NCBI GenBank assembly: GCA_002292165.1
Contig: DBBK01000180.1
Span: forward strand, 1 to 37,890
Length of the DNA: 37,890 nt
DNA from: Brevundimonas sp. UBA986
Lineage (GTDB): Bacteria; Pseudomonadota; Alphaproteobacteria; Caulobacterales; Caulobacteraceae
Reading direction: 5' to 3'
Shown: one piece after another, positions 20,535-28,192 of the stretch
Numbering within the stretch: the first letter of the stretch is position 1
Layout of the letters: each line of letters starts with the position of its first letter
Program-made: the position numbers and the translations under genes
Notes under the pieces: generated by a model
The model's input: only the letters and a program-made list of their open reading frames with translations
Databases searched by the model: none
What the model was told of the DNA's origin: nothing

Positions 20535-21056
20535 TCAGACGCCGCGCTCGACGTCCCACTCGGGCGCCGCCAGCTCCACGGCGTCCTCGGGGTCGGCAAG
20601 ATCCAGTTCCGAAATCGTCTGCCCGCGCACCGACACCCCGGCCTCGTGCACGCTCTCGGGATCGCCCGAGACCAGCGGATGCCAGTTGGCCAGCCCCCGC
20701 CCCTCATTGATCCGGCGATAGGCGCAGGACCTCGGCATCCACTGCAGGGCGTCGATATTCCATGGCGTCAGCTTGATGCAGTCCGGCACCTGCGCCTTGC
20801 GGTTCGCATAGTCGGTGCAGGTGCATTTCTCGCTGTCGAACAGCTTGCAATGCACCTTGGTCGCGAAGACCTCGCCGGAATCCTCGTCCTCGAAACGGAT
20901 CAGGCAGCACAGTCCACAGCCGTCGCACAGGCTCTCCCACTCCTCGCGGGTCATCTGCTCCAGACGCTTGGTCTGCCAGAAGGGCTTGGTTGCCGGGTCG
21001 GTACGCTCTACATCCACGCCCTCCCCATAGCCTTCCCTGCTCCCGAAAGCACCCAT
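20535..21056 (-). CDS. YcgN-family Cys-cluster protein (UPF0260)
   Basis: This protein of about 173 residues belongs to the YcgN/UPF0260 family, conserved in proteobacteria and of unknown biochemical role. PFWQTKRLEQMTREEWESLCD leads to the Cys cluster CDGCGLCC. Next comes KCTCTDYANRKAQVPDCIKL, and the family ending CAYRRINEGRGLANWHPLVSGDP. The eight or so Cys suggest metal or iron-sulphur binding. The ATG at 21056 overlaps, on the opposite strand, the ATG of the ABC-F gene (both in one CCATGG). Further upstream only a TTG at 21086 is available. A GTG at 21017 is possible but has its GGGGAGG too close. It ends directly against the truncated GTA gene, in the same frame. Confidence 0.88.
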   Translation of the reverse strand: MGAFGSREGYGEGVDVERTDPATKPFWQTKRLEQMTREEWESLCDGCGLCCLIRFEDEDSGEVFATKVHCKLFDSEKCTCTDYANRKAQVPDCIKLTPWNIDALQWMPRSCAYRRINEGRGLANWHPLVSGDPESVHEAGVSVRGQTISELDLADPEDAVELAAPEWDVERGV

Positions 21057-22872
21057 GGCCGCTCGCCCGCCTCTCGTTTCGCTCAACGATGTCCGTCTGC
21101 AGGACGGTCAACGGCCGCTCTTCGACGGGGTCAACCTCGCCATCGAACCCCGCACCCGGTCCTGCCTCGTCGGCCGCAACGGGGCCGGCAAGTCGACCCT
21201 GATGAAGGTGGTCATGGGCCTGATCGAGCCGGATTCCGGCACCCGCTCGGTCCAGGGCGCCGTCAAATTCGCCTATGTGCCGCAGGAACCGCTGATCGCC
21301 GGCGACACCCTGCTGGACTACGCCACCTCCAACGACGCCGAACACTGGACCGCCGAGGCTTGGCTCGAAACCTTTGGCATGGACCCGAACAAATCAACCA
21401 AGGGCCTGTCCGGCGGCGAAACCCGCCGCGCCGCCCTGGCCAAGGCCTTCGCCGAGGAGCCCGACCTGCTCCTGCTGGACGAGCCCACCAACCACATGGA
21501 CATCCTGGCGATCGAGCTCCTCGAAAAGGAAATCATCGCCGCCCGCTGCGCCGCCCTGATCGTCTCCCACGATCGCGCCTTCCTGAACCGCGTCACCCAG
21601 TCTTGCCACTGGCTCGACAACCGCCAGGTCCGCACCCTGAACAAGGGCTTCGACGCCTTCGACGAGTGGGCCACCAAGGTTCAGGAAGAAGAGGCCATCG
21701 CCTTCCAGAAGCTGACCAAGACCATCGAGCGCGAGACCGCGACCTTCTACAGCTCCATCACCGCCCGCCGCAGCCGCAACGAGGGCCGCGCCCGGTCTCT
21801 GGAGGCCCTGCGCGCCGAACGCGCCGAACAGGCCCGCGACCGGCCGCGCGAGATGCAGCTCGGCGTCGATTCCGGCGGCACGTCCGGCAAGCTGGTCGCC
21901 GACCTCAAGGGCGTCACCAAATCCTTCGGCGACCGTGTCGTCATCAAGCCCTTCACCAGCCGCATCATCCGTGGCGACCGCTTGGCCATCGTCGGCCCCA
22001 ACGGCGCCGGCAAGACCACCCTGGTCAAGATCATGCTCGGCGAGCTGGAACCGACGGCGGGCACGGTCAAGCTCGGCGCCAGCCTTGAGACCGTCTACCT
22101 CGACCAGTCGCGTGAGGGCCTGAAGTCCGACATGACCCTGTGGGACGCCCTGACGCCCGGCGGCGGCGACTCCATCATCGTGCGCGGGATTTCCAAACAC
22201 GTCGCCGCCTACGCCAAGGACTTCCTGTTCACCGACGCCCAGCTGCGCCAGCCGATCTCGACCCTGTCGGGCGGCGAGCGTAACCGCCTGCTGCTGGCCC
22301 TGGCTCTCGCCAAGCCCGCAAACATGCTGGTCCTCGACGAACCGACCAACGACCTCGACATGGACACCCTCGACAAGCTCGAGGAGCTGCTCGAGCAGTA
22401 TGACGGCACCCTGATCCTGGTCAGCCACGACCGCGACTTCGTCGACCGCCTGGCCACCTCGACCATCGGCATGAACGGCCGCGGCGACATCGTCGAAACC
22501 CCCGGCGGCTGGACCGACTTCATCAGCCAGAACCCGGACTTTCTGAAGCAGATCGCGGAAGGCCGGACCGGGTCGCCCGCCGCGCCTGCCCCAGCTCCCG
22601 CTCCGGCCCCGGCGAAACCCGCCCCCGCCGCCAAGGGCAAGATGTCCTTCAAGGACACCCACCGTCTCAAGGAACTGGATGCCCTGATCCATGAGCTGCC
22701 CGACACCATCAAGGCCCATCAGGCCCGGCTCGACGACGTCAACTTCTACTCCCGCGACCCCGCCGGCTTCGCCTCCACGATGAAGGCGCTCGAGGCCGCC
22801 CAGCAGAAGCTCTCCGACGCCGAAGAAGAATGGCTGGCGCTCGAGGAGAAGCGCGAGGCGTTGGCGGGCTGA
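21055..22872 (+). CDS. ABC-F family ATPase, Uup-like
   Basis: This 605-residue soluble protein has two ABC ATPase domains and no membrane segments. Domain 1 has Walker A GRNGAGKST (about 41-49), signature LSGGE and LLLLDEPTNHMD. Domain 2 has GPNGAGKTT (about 319-327), LSGGERNRLLLALAL and MLVLDEPTNDLDMD. The linker between them is charged and helical, as in ABC-F proteins that act on the ribosome E site. The C-terminus has an Ala/Pro-rich hinge (around residue 505) and a coiled coil ending at ALAG, the arrangement of Uup. Uup affects transposon excision and ribosome or DNA-related processes in E. coli. It is divergent from the YcgN gene with overlapping start codons, so any promoter must lie inside the neighbour's coding sequence. 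Confidence 0.93.
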   Translation: MAARPPLVSLNDVRLQDGQRPLFDGVNLAIEPRTRSCLVGRNGAGKSTLMKVVMGLIEPDSGTRSVQGAVKFAYVPQEPLIAGDTLLDYATSNDAEHWTAEAWLETFGMDPNKSTKGLSGGETRRAALAKAFAEEPDLLLLDEPTNHMDILAIELLEKEIIAARCAALIVSHDRAFLNRVTQSCHWLDNRQVRTLNKGFDAFDEWATKVQEEEAIAFQKLTKTIERETATFYSSITARRSRNEGRARSLEALRAERAEQARDRPREMQLGVDSGGTSGKLVADLKGVTKSFGDRVVIKPFTSRIIRGDRLAIVGPNGAGKTTLVKIMLGELEPTAGTVKLGASLETVYLDQSREGLKSDMTLWDALTPGGGDSIIVRGISKHVAAYAKDFLFTDAQLRQPISTLSGGERNRLLLALALAKPANMLVLDEPTNDLDMDTLDKLEELLEQYDGTLILVSHDRDFVDRLATSTIGMNGRGDIVETPGGWTDFISQNPDFLKQIAEGRTGSPAAPAPAPAPAPAKPAPAAKGKMSFKDTHRLKELDALIHELPDTIKAHQARLDDVNFYSRDPAGFASTMKALEAAQQKLSDAEEEWLALEEKREALAG

Positions 22873-22914
22873 CACACCCCATGGCGACCCTGAGCTGATG
22901 GTCTAGGGTTGCCC

Positions 22915-23913
22915 ATGTCCCTGACGCTCCATACCCTGCCGCTGACGCCCGCCCAGGAAAAGGCGGCCCGCCGCGTCAACGCCACGATGGCCGTCGCCCC
23001 GCGTCTCAAGCCTGACGGCTGGCGGTTGCGGCTGGGACAACGGCTGATGCCGATTGCTGCTCCGGCTCTCGGTCGCGTCGGAGCCATGGTTCTCAAGCGT
23101 CGCGGCGTGCGCGTCTCCGCCGTCAGCCTGGACGCCAGGCATCCGGTCCGGGTCCGCATGCTCGAACCCTCGCTCCAGCCTCGCGCCCTCCTGCTCGATT
23201 TCCATGGCGGCGGCTGGGTGGTGGGTAGCGCCGCCCTCAACGACCGCCTGACCGGTCACTTCGCGGAGGCCGGTTTCGCGGTCGCCTCCGTCGACTACCG
23301 TCTCCTCGATGATGTTCGGCAGATCTGGATGCCCGACGCTGTCGAAGACTGCGCTACGGCCCTGCGCTGGGCGCTGCACGAAGGCCGCGACCGTTTCGGT
23401 GTCGACCAGCTCTTCCTGATGGGCGAGTCCGCCGGAGCCCATCTGGCCGCCCTTGCGCTGCTGAGGTTGCGTGACGAAGGCGAGGCGCGTCTACCGCCCT
23501 GCATCTTCGTTCAGGGCGTGTTCGACCTGTCCGGGACGCCGGCGGTCCATGCGGCGGGGTCCGAGACCCTGCTCTTCGACGGCCCTAATCTACCCCGCGA
23601 TCTCGCCCGTCTGACGCCCGGTCTCGACGAGGCCGGCCGGCGGGCTCCGGACCTGTCTCCACTCCATGCAGATCTCACCGGCCTGCCGCCTGCCCTGTTC
23701 GTGACCGGCGAGCTCGATCCGTTCCGCGACGACAGTCTTCTGATGGCCGAAGCTTGGGGGCGTCACGCCGCCGTCGATCTGCTCGAAGTCCCGACCGCTC
23801 CGCACGGCTTCCAGCACTTCGGCGCCCCCACCGCAGCCCTCGCCCAGGCCTTCATGCGGCGCTGGATCGACGAAACCGCCGCACTCGAACCCGTTTCTGT
23901 GGAAAATCCATAG
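22915..23913 (+). CDS. Alpha/beta hydrolase, hormone-sensitive-lipase type
   Basis: This 332-residue esterase/lipase-like protein is of the HSL (family IV) group. The oxyanion motif HGGG is at 97-100 (LLLDFHGGGWVVGS). The nucleophile Ser172 lies in MGESAGAHLAAL. The acid is probably in VTGELDPFRDD, and the catalytic His in APHGFQHFG. The substrate cannot be predicted; the family usually cleaves short acyl esters. An N-terminal cap (residues 1-75) is helical and lacks a signal peptide, so it is likely cytosolic. The ATG at 22915 is preferred over a TTG at 22909. It follows the ABC-F gene by 42 bp and may be in the same transcript. Its stop codon is part of a CCATAG...CTATGG inverted repeat. 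Confidence 0.9.
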   Translation: MSLTLHTLPLTPAQEKAARRVNATMAVAPRLKPDGWRLRLGQRLMPIAAPALGRVGAMVLKRRGVRVSAVSLDARHPVRVRMLEPSLQPRALLLDFHGGGWVVGSAALNDRLTGHFAEAGFAVASVDYRLLDDVRQIWMPDAVEDCATALRWALHEGRDRFGVDQLFLMGESAGAHLAALALLRLRDEGEARLPPCIFVQGVFDLSGTPAVHAAGSETLLFDGPNLPRDLARLTPGLDEAGRRAPDLSPLHADLTGLPPALFVTGELDPFRDDSLLMAEAWGRHAAVDLLEVPTAPHGFQHFGAPTAALAQAFMRRWIDETAALEPVSVENP

Positions 23914-23993
23914 CGCTGATATCTATGGTGAATTTTAATCCGCCCACAGATATACACAGCCTTGTCCACCGCTCGGCATAAGCCTTTGCACAG
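23898..23993. promoter_or_regulatory. Cluster of DnaA-box-like motifs with an inverted repeat
   Basis: Motifs are TGTGGAAAA (23898-23906, reverse of TTTTCCACA), TATACACAG (23951-23959), TTGTCCACC (23962-23970) and TTTGCACAG (23985-23993). The inverted repeat CCATAG (23908-23913) and CTATGG (23923-23928) and the AT-rich GAATTTTAATC lie between them. Each 9-mer differs from the TTATCCACA consensus by one to three bases. The neighbours are not those usually found at an alphaproteobacterial chromosome origin. Confidence 0.3.
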
Positions 23994-24501
23994 ACGGGGA
24001 AATTCGGACGCTTGCCGCCTAACGGATTTGGCGCGAACGTCAACAGGCCGAGGGACACGGCGGCGCGGAAATCCGGTGAGAACCGGGGCTCAAGCGGGTC
24101 GGTCCGGCTCTCTGACCAGACGGTCTTCCACTGGCGCCCTCGGGCGACGAAGCGAGACGGGACGGCAGGATTCAGGCTCTGAAGGGCGGAACCGCTTCGG
24201 CGGGAAGGCCCGGCAAGGGAACCGGATCGGGATCGATGAACGACGGCGGGGACGCAATCCTCGACGGACCGGCATCGGACAGGAGCCGACAGGATACAGC
24301 GGACCATCTCCGGGGCTTGCCTCGCGGGTGCTGAAGCCAGGGCCCTGAACCTCATTGGCCAAGTCCAACCCGGACTTGGCGAGGGGACGAGAGTGTCGGT
24401 TCGCCGGTGCGCTCGTCCCCTCGCTCAATTCCGGGCCCCGGCTTCGAACCGCACCTTCGTTCGCCTTTCCTTCGCCGCCGCCGCACACTAGCTTGCGTCC
24501 C
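23914..24501. other. Non-coding region (588 bp) before the ABC importer operon
   Basis: No convincing gene is visible; the open frames on both strands lack start signals and protein character. The first 90 bases are AT-richer and hold several DnaA-box-like 9-mers and an inverted repeat. The last 150 bases contain two strong hairpins (24358-24424). The middle shows nothing I can name. I looked for thiamine-pyrophosphate riboswitch motifs because of the downstream importer and did not find them. Confidence 0.6.
24358..24424. promoter_or_regulatory. Tandem overlapping hairpins upstream of the importer operon
   Basis: Hairpin 1 is GCCAAGTCC (24358-24366), loop AACCC, GGACTTGGC (24372-24380). Hairpin 2 is GCGAGGGGACGAG (24379-24391) pairing with CTCGTCCCCTCGC (24412-24424), a perfect 13-bp stem with a 20-base loop. 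The two share bases 24379-24380, so they compete at the base of their stems. No T-run follows either. The pair ends 77 bases before the substrate-binding-protein ATG. It could be a leader structure, a small RNA, or a copy of an intergenic palindromic repeat family. Confidence 0.6.
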
Positions 24502-25551
24502 ATGTCGCGGGACCAGAATCGACCTGTCATCGCCAGCCGACGCATCGTCCTTGCAGGCGGTGCGCTCGCAGCCGTGGCCACGACCCTGACCGGCCTCGCC
24601 TCCTGCTTCCGCTCCGAGGCGCCGGTCGACGACCAGGGCCGCGTCCGCATCCGCTTCGCCACCGACTGGCGCGCCCAGGCCGAACACGGCGGCTTCTACC
24701 AGGCCCTGGCGACGGGCCTCTATGCGAAGCGCAATCTCAACGTCCAGATCGTCCAGGGCGGACCAGGCGTGAACGTGCCCCAGTTGCTGGCCTCGGGCGC
24801 CGTCGAGCTGGGCATGGGCTCCAACTCCTTCATCCCCTTCAACCTGGTCGCGGAGGACGCGCCGGTGAAGGCCGTCGCCGCCTTCTTCCAGAAGGACCCC
24901 CAGGTCCTCATCGCCCACCCCGATCCGGACCTTAAGAGCATCGCCGATCTGAAGGATCGTCCCTTCCTTCTGGCCGACGCCTCGATCTCCGCCTTCTGGG
25001 TCTGGCTGAAGGCCAAATACGGCTTCACCGACGATCAGGTCCGCAAATACACCTTCAACCCCGCCCCCTTCCTCGCCGACGAGCGGGCGGTGCAGCAGGG
25101 TTATCTGACGTCCGAGCCCTATACGATCGAGAAGGTCGGCGGCTTCAAGCCCAAGGTCTTCCTCCTGGCCGACGAGGGCTATCCCTCCTACGCCGCCATG
25201 GTCCTGTCGCCGAACGGCTTCGCGCGTGACAACGCCGCCGCCCTGCGCAGCTTCATCGCCGCCTCGGCCGAGGGCTGGCGCGACTATATGAACGGCGACC
25301 CCAAAGAGGCCAACGCCCTGATCAAGCGCGACAATCCGGACATGACTGACGCGGTCCTGGCCCAGGCGCGCGAGGCCCTGAACGCCAACTCCATCGTCGA
25401 GGGCGGCGACGCGGCCCTTTACGGTCTGGGCACGATGACCGTCGAGCGCTGGCAGGCCTTCTTCGACACAACCTCGGGCTCCGGCGTCTATCCGCAGAAC
25501 CTGAACTGGCGCAACGCCTTCACGGACAGCTACCTGCCCGGCCGTGGCTGA
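24502..25551 (+). CDS. ABC importer substrate-binding lipoprotein, NMT1/THI5 family
   Basis: This 349-residue protein starts MSRDQNRPVIASRRIVLAGGALAA. The signal has twin Arg13-Arg14 and a lipobox ending at Cys35 (GLASC), so it is probably a lipoprotein exported by Tat. The mature part begins VRIRFATDWRAQAEHGGFYQAL and contains GLYAKRNLNVQIVQGGPGVN and NPAPFLADERAVQQGYLTSEP. These are typical of NMT1/THI5-like binding proteins that capture pyrimidine precursors of thiamine (ThiY), riboflavin, or sulphonates. The ligand is not decidable here. The frame extends upstream to 24355, through the hairpin zone, but the ATG at 24502 is the only start placing the signal peptide at the N-terminus. It overlaps the ATPase gene by 8 bp. 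Confidence 0.88.
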   Translation: MSRDQNRPVIASRRIVLAGGALAAVATTLTGLASCFRSEAPVDDQGRVRIRFATDWRAQAEHGGFYQALATGLYAKRNLNVQIVQGGPGVNVPQLLASGAVELGMGSNSFIPFNLVAEDAPVKAVAAFFQKDPQVLIAHPDPDLKSIADLKDRPFLLADASISAFWVWLKAKYGFTDDQVRKYTFNPAPFLADERAVQQGYLTSEPYTIEKVGGFKPKVFLLADEGYPSYAAMVLSPNGFARDNAAALRSFIAASAEGWRDYMNGDPKEANALIKRDNPDMTDAVLAQAREALNANSIVEGGDAALYGLGTMTVERWQAFFDTTSGSGVYPQNLNWRNAFTDSYLPGRG

Positions 25552-26302
25552 CGGACTCGCGGCCAGCCTTTCCGGCGTCACGGTCGCCTACCCCGACCGG
25601 AGCCCTATCGGCCCCATCGACCTGACCGTCGCCGCGGGCGAGATCGTCGCCCTTGTCGGCGCGTCCGGCGCCGGCAAGTCCACCATCCTCCGCCTGCTCG
25701 CCGATCTCGAACGGCCTCATGACGGCGCCGTCGTCCGCCAGATCACGCCCGGGGGAACCGGCTTCGTCTTCCAGAGCCCGACCCTGATGCCCTGGGCCGA
25801 CGCCCGGACCAATGTCGCCCTTCCCCTCGAACTGACCGGCATTGCCCGCCCGGAGGCCCAGGCGCGCGCCGCTGACGCCCTTGCGGCCGTCGGCCTCGGC
25901 GATCGTCTGAAGGCCCGGCCGTTCCAGCTGTCCGGCGGCATGGCCATGCGGGTCTCCCTCGCCCGCGCCATGGTCACCCGGCCCGACCTCCTGCTGCTCG
26001 ACGAGCCGTTCGCCGCCCTCGATTCCATCACCCGCCGCGGTCTCGTCGAAGACCTGCACCGTCTGTGGTCCGAGACCCGCCCCGCCATCGTCTTCGTCAC
26101 CCATGATGTGGAGGAGGCCGTCTATCTGGCCCAGCGCGTCATCGTCCTCGACGCCGCTACCGGCCGTCCCGGGGCCGCCATCCCGACACCGGGCCCGATC
26201 CCCCGCCCGCCGCATTGGCGCGCCGATCCTGCCTACCGCCAGACGGTCGAAGCCGTCGCCGGGGCCTTGGCTCTCGCCTCAGCCATGGCCCCGGTCGCAT
26301 GA
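25544..26302 (+). CDS. ABC importer ATP-binding subunit
   Basis: This 252-residue ATPase energises the importer formed with the adjacent binding protein and permease. Walker A is GASGAGKST (about 43-51), followed by a Q-loop region FVFQSPTLMPWADARTNVALPL. The signature is LSGGMAMRVSLARAM, where Met replaces the usual Gln/Glu as in the nitrate/taurine/thiamine-precursor subgroup. Walker B is LLLLDEPFAALD, and the H-loop is FVTHDVEEAVYLAQRV. The GTG at 25544 lies within the end of the previous gene, and its TGA overlaps the permease ATG (ATGA at 26299-26302). This indicates one translationally coupled operon. Confidence 0.93.
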   Translation: MADGLAASLSGVTVAYPDRSPIGPIDLTVAAGEIVALVGASGAGKSTILRLLADLERPHDGAVVRQITPGGTGFVFQSPTLMPWADARTNVALPLELTGIARPEAQARAADALAAVGLGDRLKARPFQLSGGMAMRVSLARAMVTRPDLLLLDEPFAALDSITRRGLVEDLHRLWSETRPAIVFVTHDVEEAVYLAQRVIVLDAATGRPGAAIPTPGPIPRPPHWRADPAYRQTVEAVAGALALASAMAPVA

Positions 26303-27066
26303 CCGGCTTCGCCCACCGCCTCGCCCCCCTGCTCCTCCTCACCCTTCTGCTGGGCCTGTGGGAGGCCGCCTGCCGGCTGCTGCACGTCCCCATCTACTTC
26401 CTGCCGCCGCCCAGCGCCGTCGCCGTCGCCCTGGTCGAACGGGCGCCCGTCCTGGCCTCCTCCGCCTTCCAGACCTTCCGCATGGCGATCCAGGCCCTGA
26501 TCGCGGCTTCGATCATCGGTGGCGGCCTCGCCGTCGCGGTTTCCCTGAGCCCGATCGCCGAACGCGCCGTCCGCCCCCTGGCGGTGGCGCTTCAGGTCAC
26601 CCCCATCGTCGCCATCGCCCCCTTGGTGGTTATCTGGGCCGGGCTCGACAATGCCGAGTTCGCGGTCATTGCCCTCGCCGCCGCCGCCGCCTTCTTCCCC
26701 GTCTTCTCGGGCGTCCTGACCGGGCTCCAGTCGGCCGACGCGGATCTGGAGCGCCTGTTCGACCTCTATGGCGCGAACCGGATCCAGCGGCTGGTCCGGC
26801 TGCGCCTTCCGACCGCCCTGCCCTTCGCGCTCGAAGGCCTGCGCGTCGCCTCCGGCCTGGCGGTGATCGGCGCGGTCGTGGCAGAATTCGTCTCGGGCAC
26901 CGGCCAGACGCAAGGTCTGGCCTGGCGCCTGCTCGAGGCCGGAAACCGTCTCCGGACGCCCGAACTTCTGGCTGCCCTGGTCTGGCTCGCCGCCCTCGGC
27001 CTGCTGCTCAATCTGGCGGTCGCCGCCGGGAGCCGTGAAATCCTGAAACAGCGTTCGGGCCGTTAG
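26299..27066 (+). CDS. ABC importer permease subunit
   Basis: This 255-residue inner-membrane permease has about six hydrophobic segments, beginning at residues 7-27. It shares the binding-protein-dependent transport signature with the ATPase-contacting EAA-like loop LFDLYGANRIQRLVRLRLPTALPFALEGLRVASGLA (about 150-185). It resembles SsuC/TauC/ThiX-type permeases. The ATG at 26299 overlaps the upstream stop. An alternative frame start at 26215 would run inside the ATPase gene and is rejected. The operon ends at TAG 27064-27066, and 64 bp separate it from the next gene. Confidence 0.92.
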   Translation: MTGFAHRLAPLLLLTLLLGLWEAACRLLHVPIYFLPPPSAVAVALVERAPVLASSAFQTFRMAIQALIAASIIGGGLAVAVSLSPIAERAVRPLAVALQVTPIVAIAPLVVIWAGLDNAEFAVIALAAAAAFFPVFSGVLTGLQSADADLERLFDLYGANRIQRLVRLRLPTALPFALEGLRVASGLAVIGAVVAEFVSGTGQTQGLAWRLLEAGNRLRTPELLAALVWLAALGLLLNLAVAAGSREILKQRSGR

Positions 27067-27130
27067 CCCCGGGTTAATGCGCCTTCGGATACCTTGATCG
27101 GACGTTCCGTGCGAACGCGGGGAGTCCGAT

Positions 27131-28192
27131 TTGCGCAACCGTTCCAACGTCCTGCCCGTGTTTGAGCGAAACATGCTCGCGCCGGTGCTCGCCGTCGGCG
27201 CCTGCCTCTTCGCCGCCTCCCCCTCACTCGCCCAGCAGGCGCGTCCCGGCGAGGTTATGGGCCTGCGCTACCTGACCTGGGCCGGCAAGCCCGACGCCCC
27301 CGCCACGACCTCCGGTGACAGCCTGCGCCGCTCCAACGCCGCCGGACCGCCCACGCCGCTGGCCGCCAACGGCGCCCGCTACCCCGGCATTCAGAACGCC
27401 TCGGCCCGTCCCTCGCGCTACGGTGTCGGCTCCGGCGCCGGCCTGACCCCCGCCTCCGCCTGGACCGGCTCCGGCCGCACGCCGGCTCCCGCCCCCGTCC
27501 CGCTCGCACTGGCTCCCGCGCCGCAGGAGGCTGCCCCTCGCGGCCCGATCCCCGTCTATTCCGCCCCCCAGGCGCCCCAGGTCGATCCCGCCGAACAGGC
27601 CCGCGCCGAGGCCGCCTATCAGGCGCAAATCCAGTCTCAGTACCAAGCCTGGTACCAATCCGAGGCCCAGGCCCAGTACGAGGCCCAGGTCCGCGCCATG
27701 CCGCAGCCGCAGCCGCAGCAGCAGGTCGTCCATACGCAGGCGCCCGCCGACGATCAGGCACCACAGCAGCCGCAGCTCCAGCAACGCGCCGACGCTGCGC
27801 CCGGCTATGACCCCATGGCACCGCGACGCGACGCGCCGATCTTCCGCATGCAGCAGCCGCAGGCCCAGACCCAGCCGCAGGCGCAGACCGCCTCCACCCA
27901 GGCCAACGCCCAGGGCGAGGTCCAGTCGCCGGTCCTGACCCAGCCGGTCGCGGGTCGGACGACGGGCGGCCAGGCCTACGCCGGCGCTGAGCCGCCGCGT
28001 GAAGGTGTCCGCTACTATTCGGTCCAGCGCGCCGTGGGCCGTCAGCCGGACCCGATCGCCATCCCCGAATCCGTCTACCTCGACAACGCCCCCATCGATC
28101 TCGCCGAGCCGCCTGCGGCGCCGGTGCGCACCCGCACCGTCAACGGCCAGGCCCAGGTCGTCGTGCCCAATCAGGATCCCAATCTGCCATGA
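27131..28192 (+). CDS. Secreted Pro/Gln/Ala-rich protein of unknown function
   Basis: I do not recognise a domain. The 353-residue protein has a signal peptide (about residues 1-35, NMLAPVLAVGACLFAASPSLAQ, cleavage after SLAQ or ALA-like site). The mature part is low complexity: Pro/Ala-rich segments, a Gln/Tyr-rich stretch (about 155-200, repeated YQAQ/YEAQ units), Gln-Pro repeats, and a more ordered C-terminal end (REGVRYYSVQRAVGRQPDPIAIPESVYLD) that may be the conserved part. The TTG at 27131 is chosen because GGGGAG lies six bases upstream; the ATG at 27173 would still keep a signal peptide. Its stop overlaps the start of the DUF2336 gene (ATGA), so the two are probably co-translated and may act together at the envelope. 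Confidence 0.72.
   Translation: MRNRSNVLPVFERNMLAPVLAVGACLFAASPSLAQQARPGEVMGLRYLTWAGKPDAPATTSGDSLRRSNAAGPPTPLAANGARYPGIQNASARPSRYGVGSGAGLTPASAWTGSGRTPAPAPVPLALAPAPQEAAPRGPIPVYSAPQAPQVDPAEQARAEAAYQAQIQSQYQAWYQSEAQAQYEAQVRAMPQPQPQQQVVHTQAPADDQAPQQPQLQQRADAAPGYDPMAPRRDAPIFRMQQPQAQTQPQAQTASTQANAQGEVQSPVLTQPVAGRTTGGQAYAGAEPPREGVRYYSVQRAVGRQPDPIAIPESVYLDNAPIDLAEPPAAPVRTRTVNGQAQVVVPNQDPNLP

Noticed and set aside
21394..22875. 493-codon reverse frame opposite the ABC-F gene, and similar reverse frames opposite fba, pgk and fliI
   Set aside because: Gly/Val/Asp-rich mirror images of CTG/GCC-rich genes. The forward frames hold full enzyme motifs.
23914..24501. Thiamine-pyrophosphate riboswitch before the NMT1/THI5-type importer
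   Set aside because: The conserved CTGAGA and ACCCTTTGAACCTGATC-type motifs were not found on the + strand.
23852..24662. Reverse-strand frames of 167 and 190 codons across the non-coding region
   Set aside because: They overlap each other, have no ribosome binding site and no protein character, and run through the hairpin sequences.
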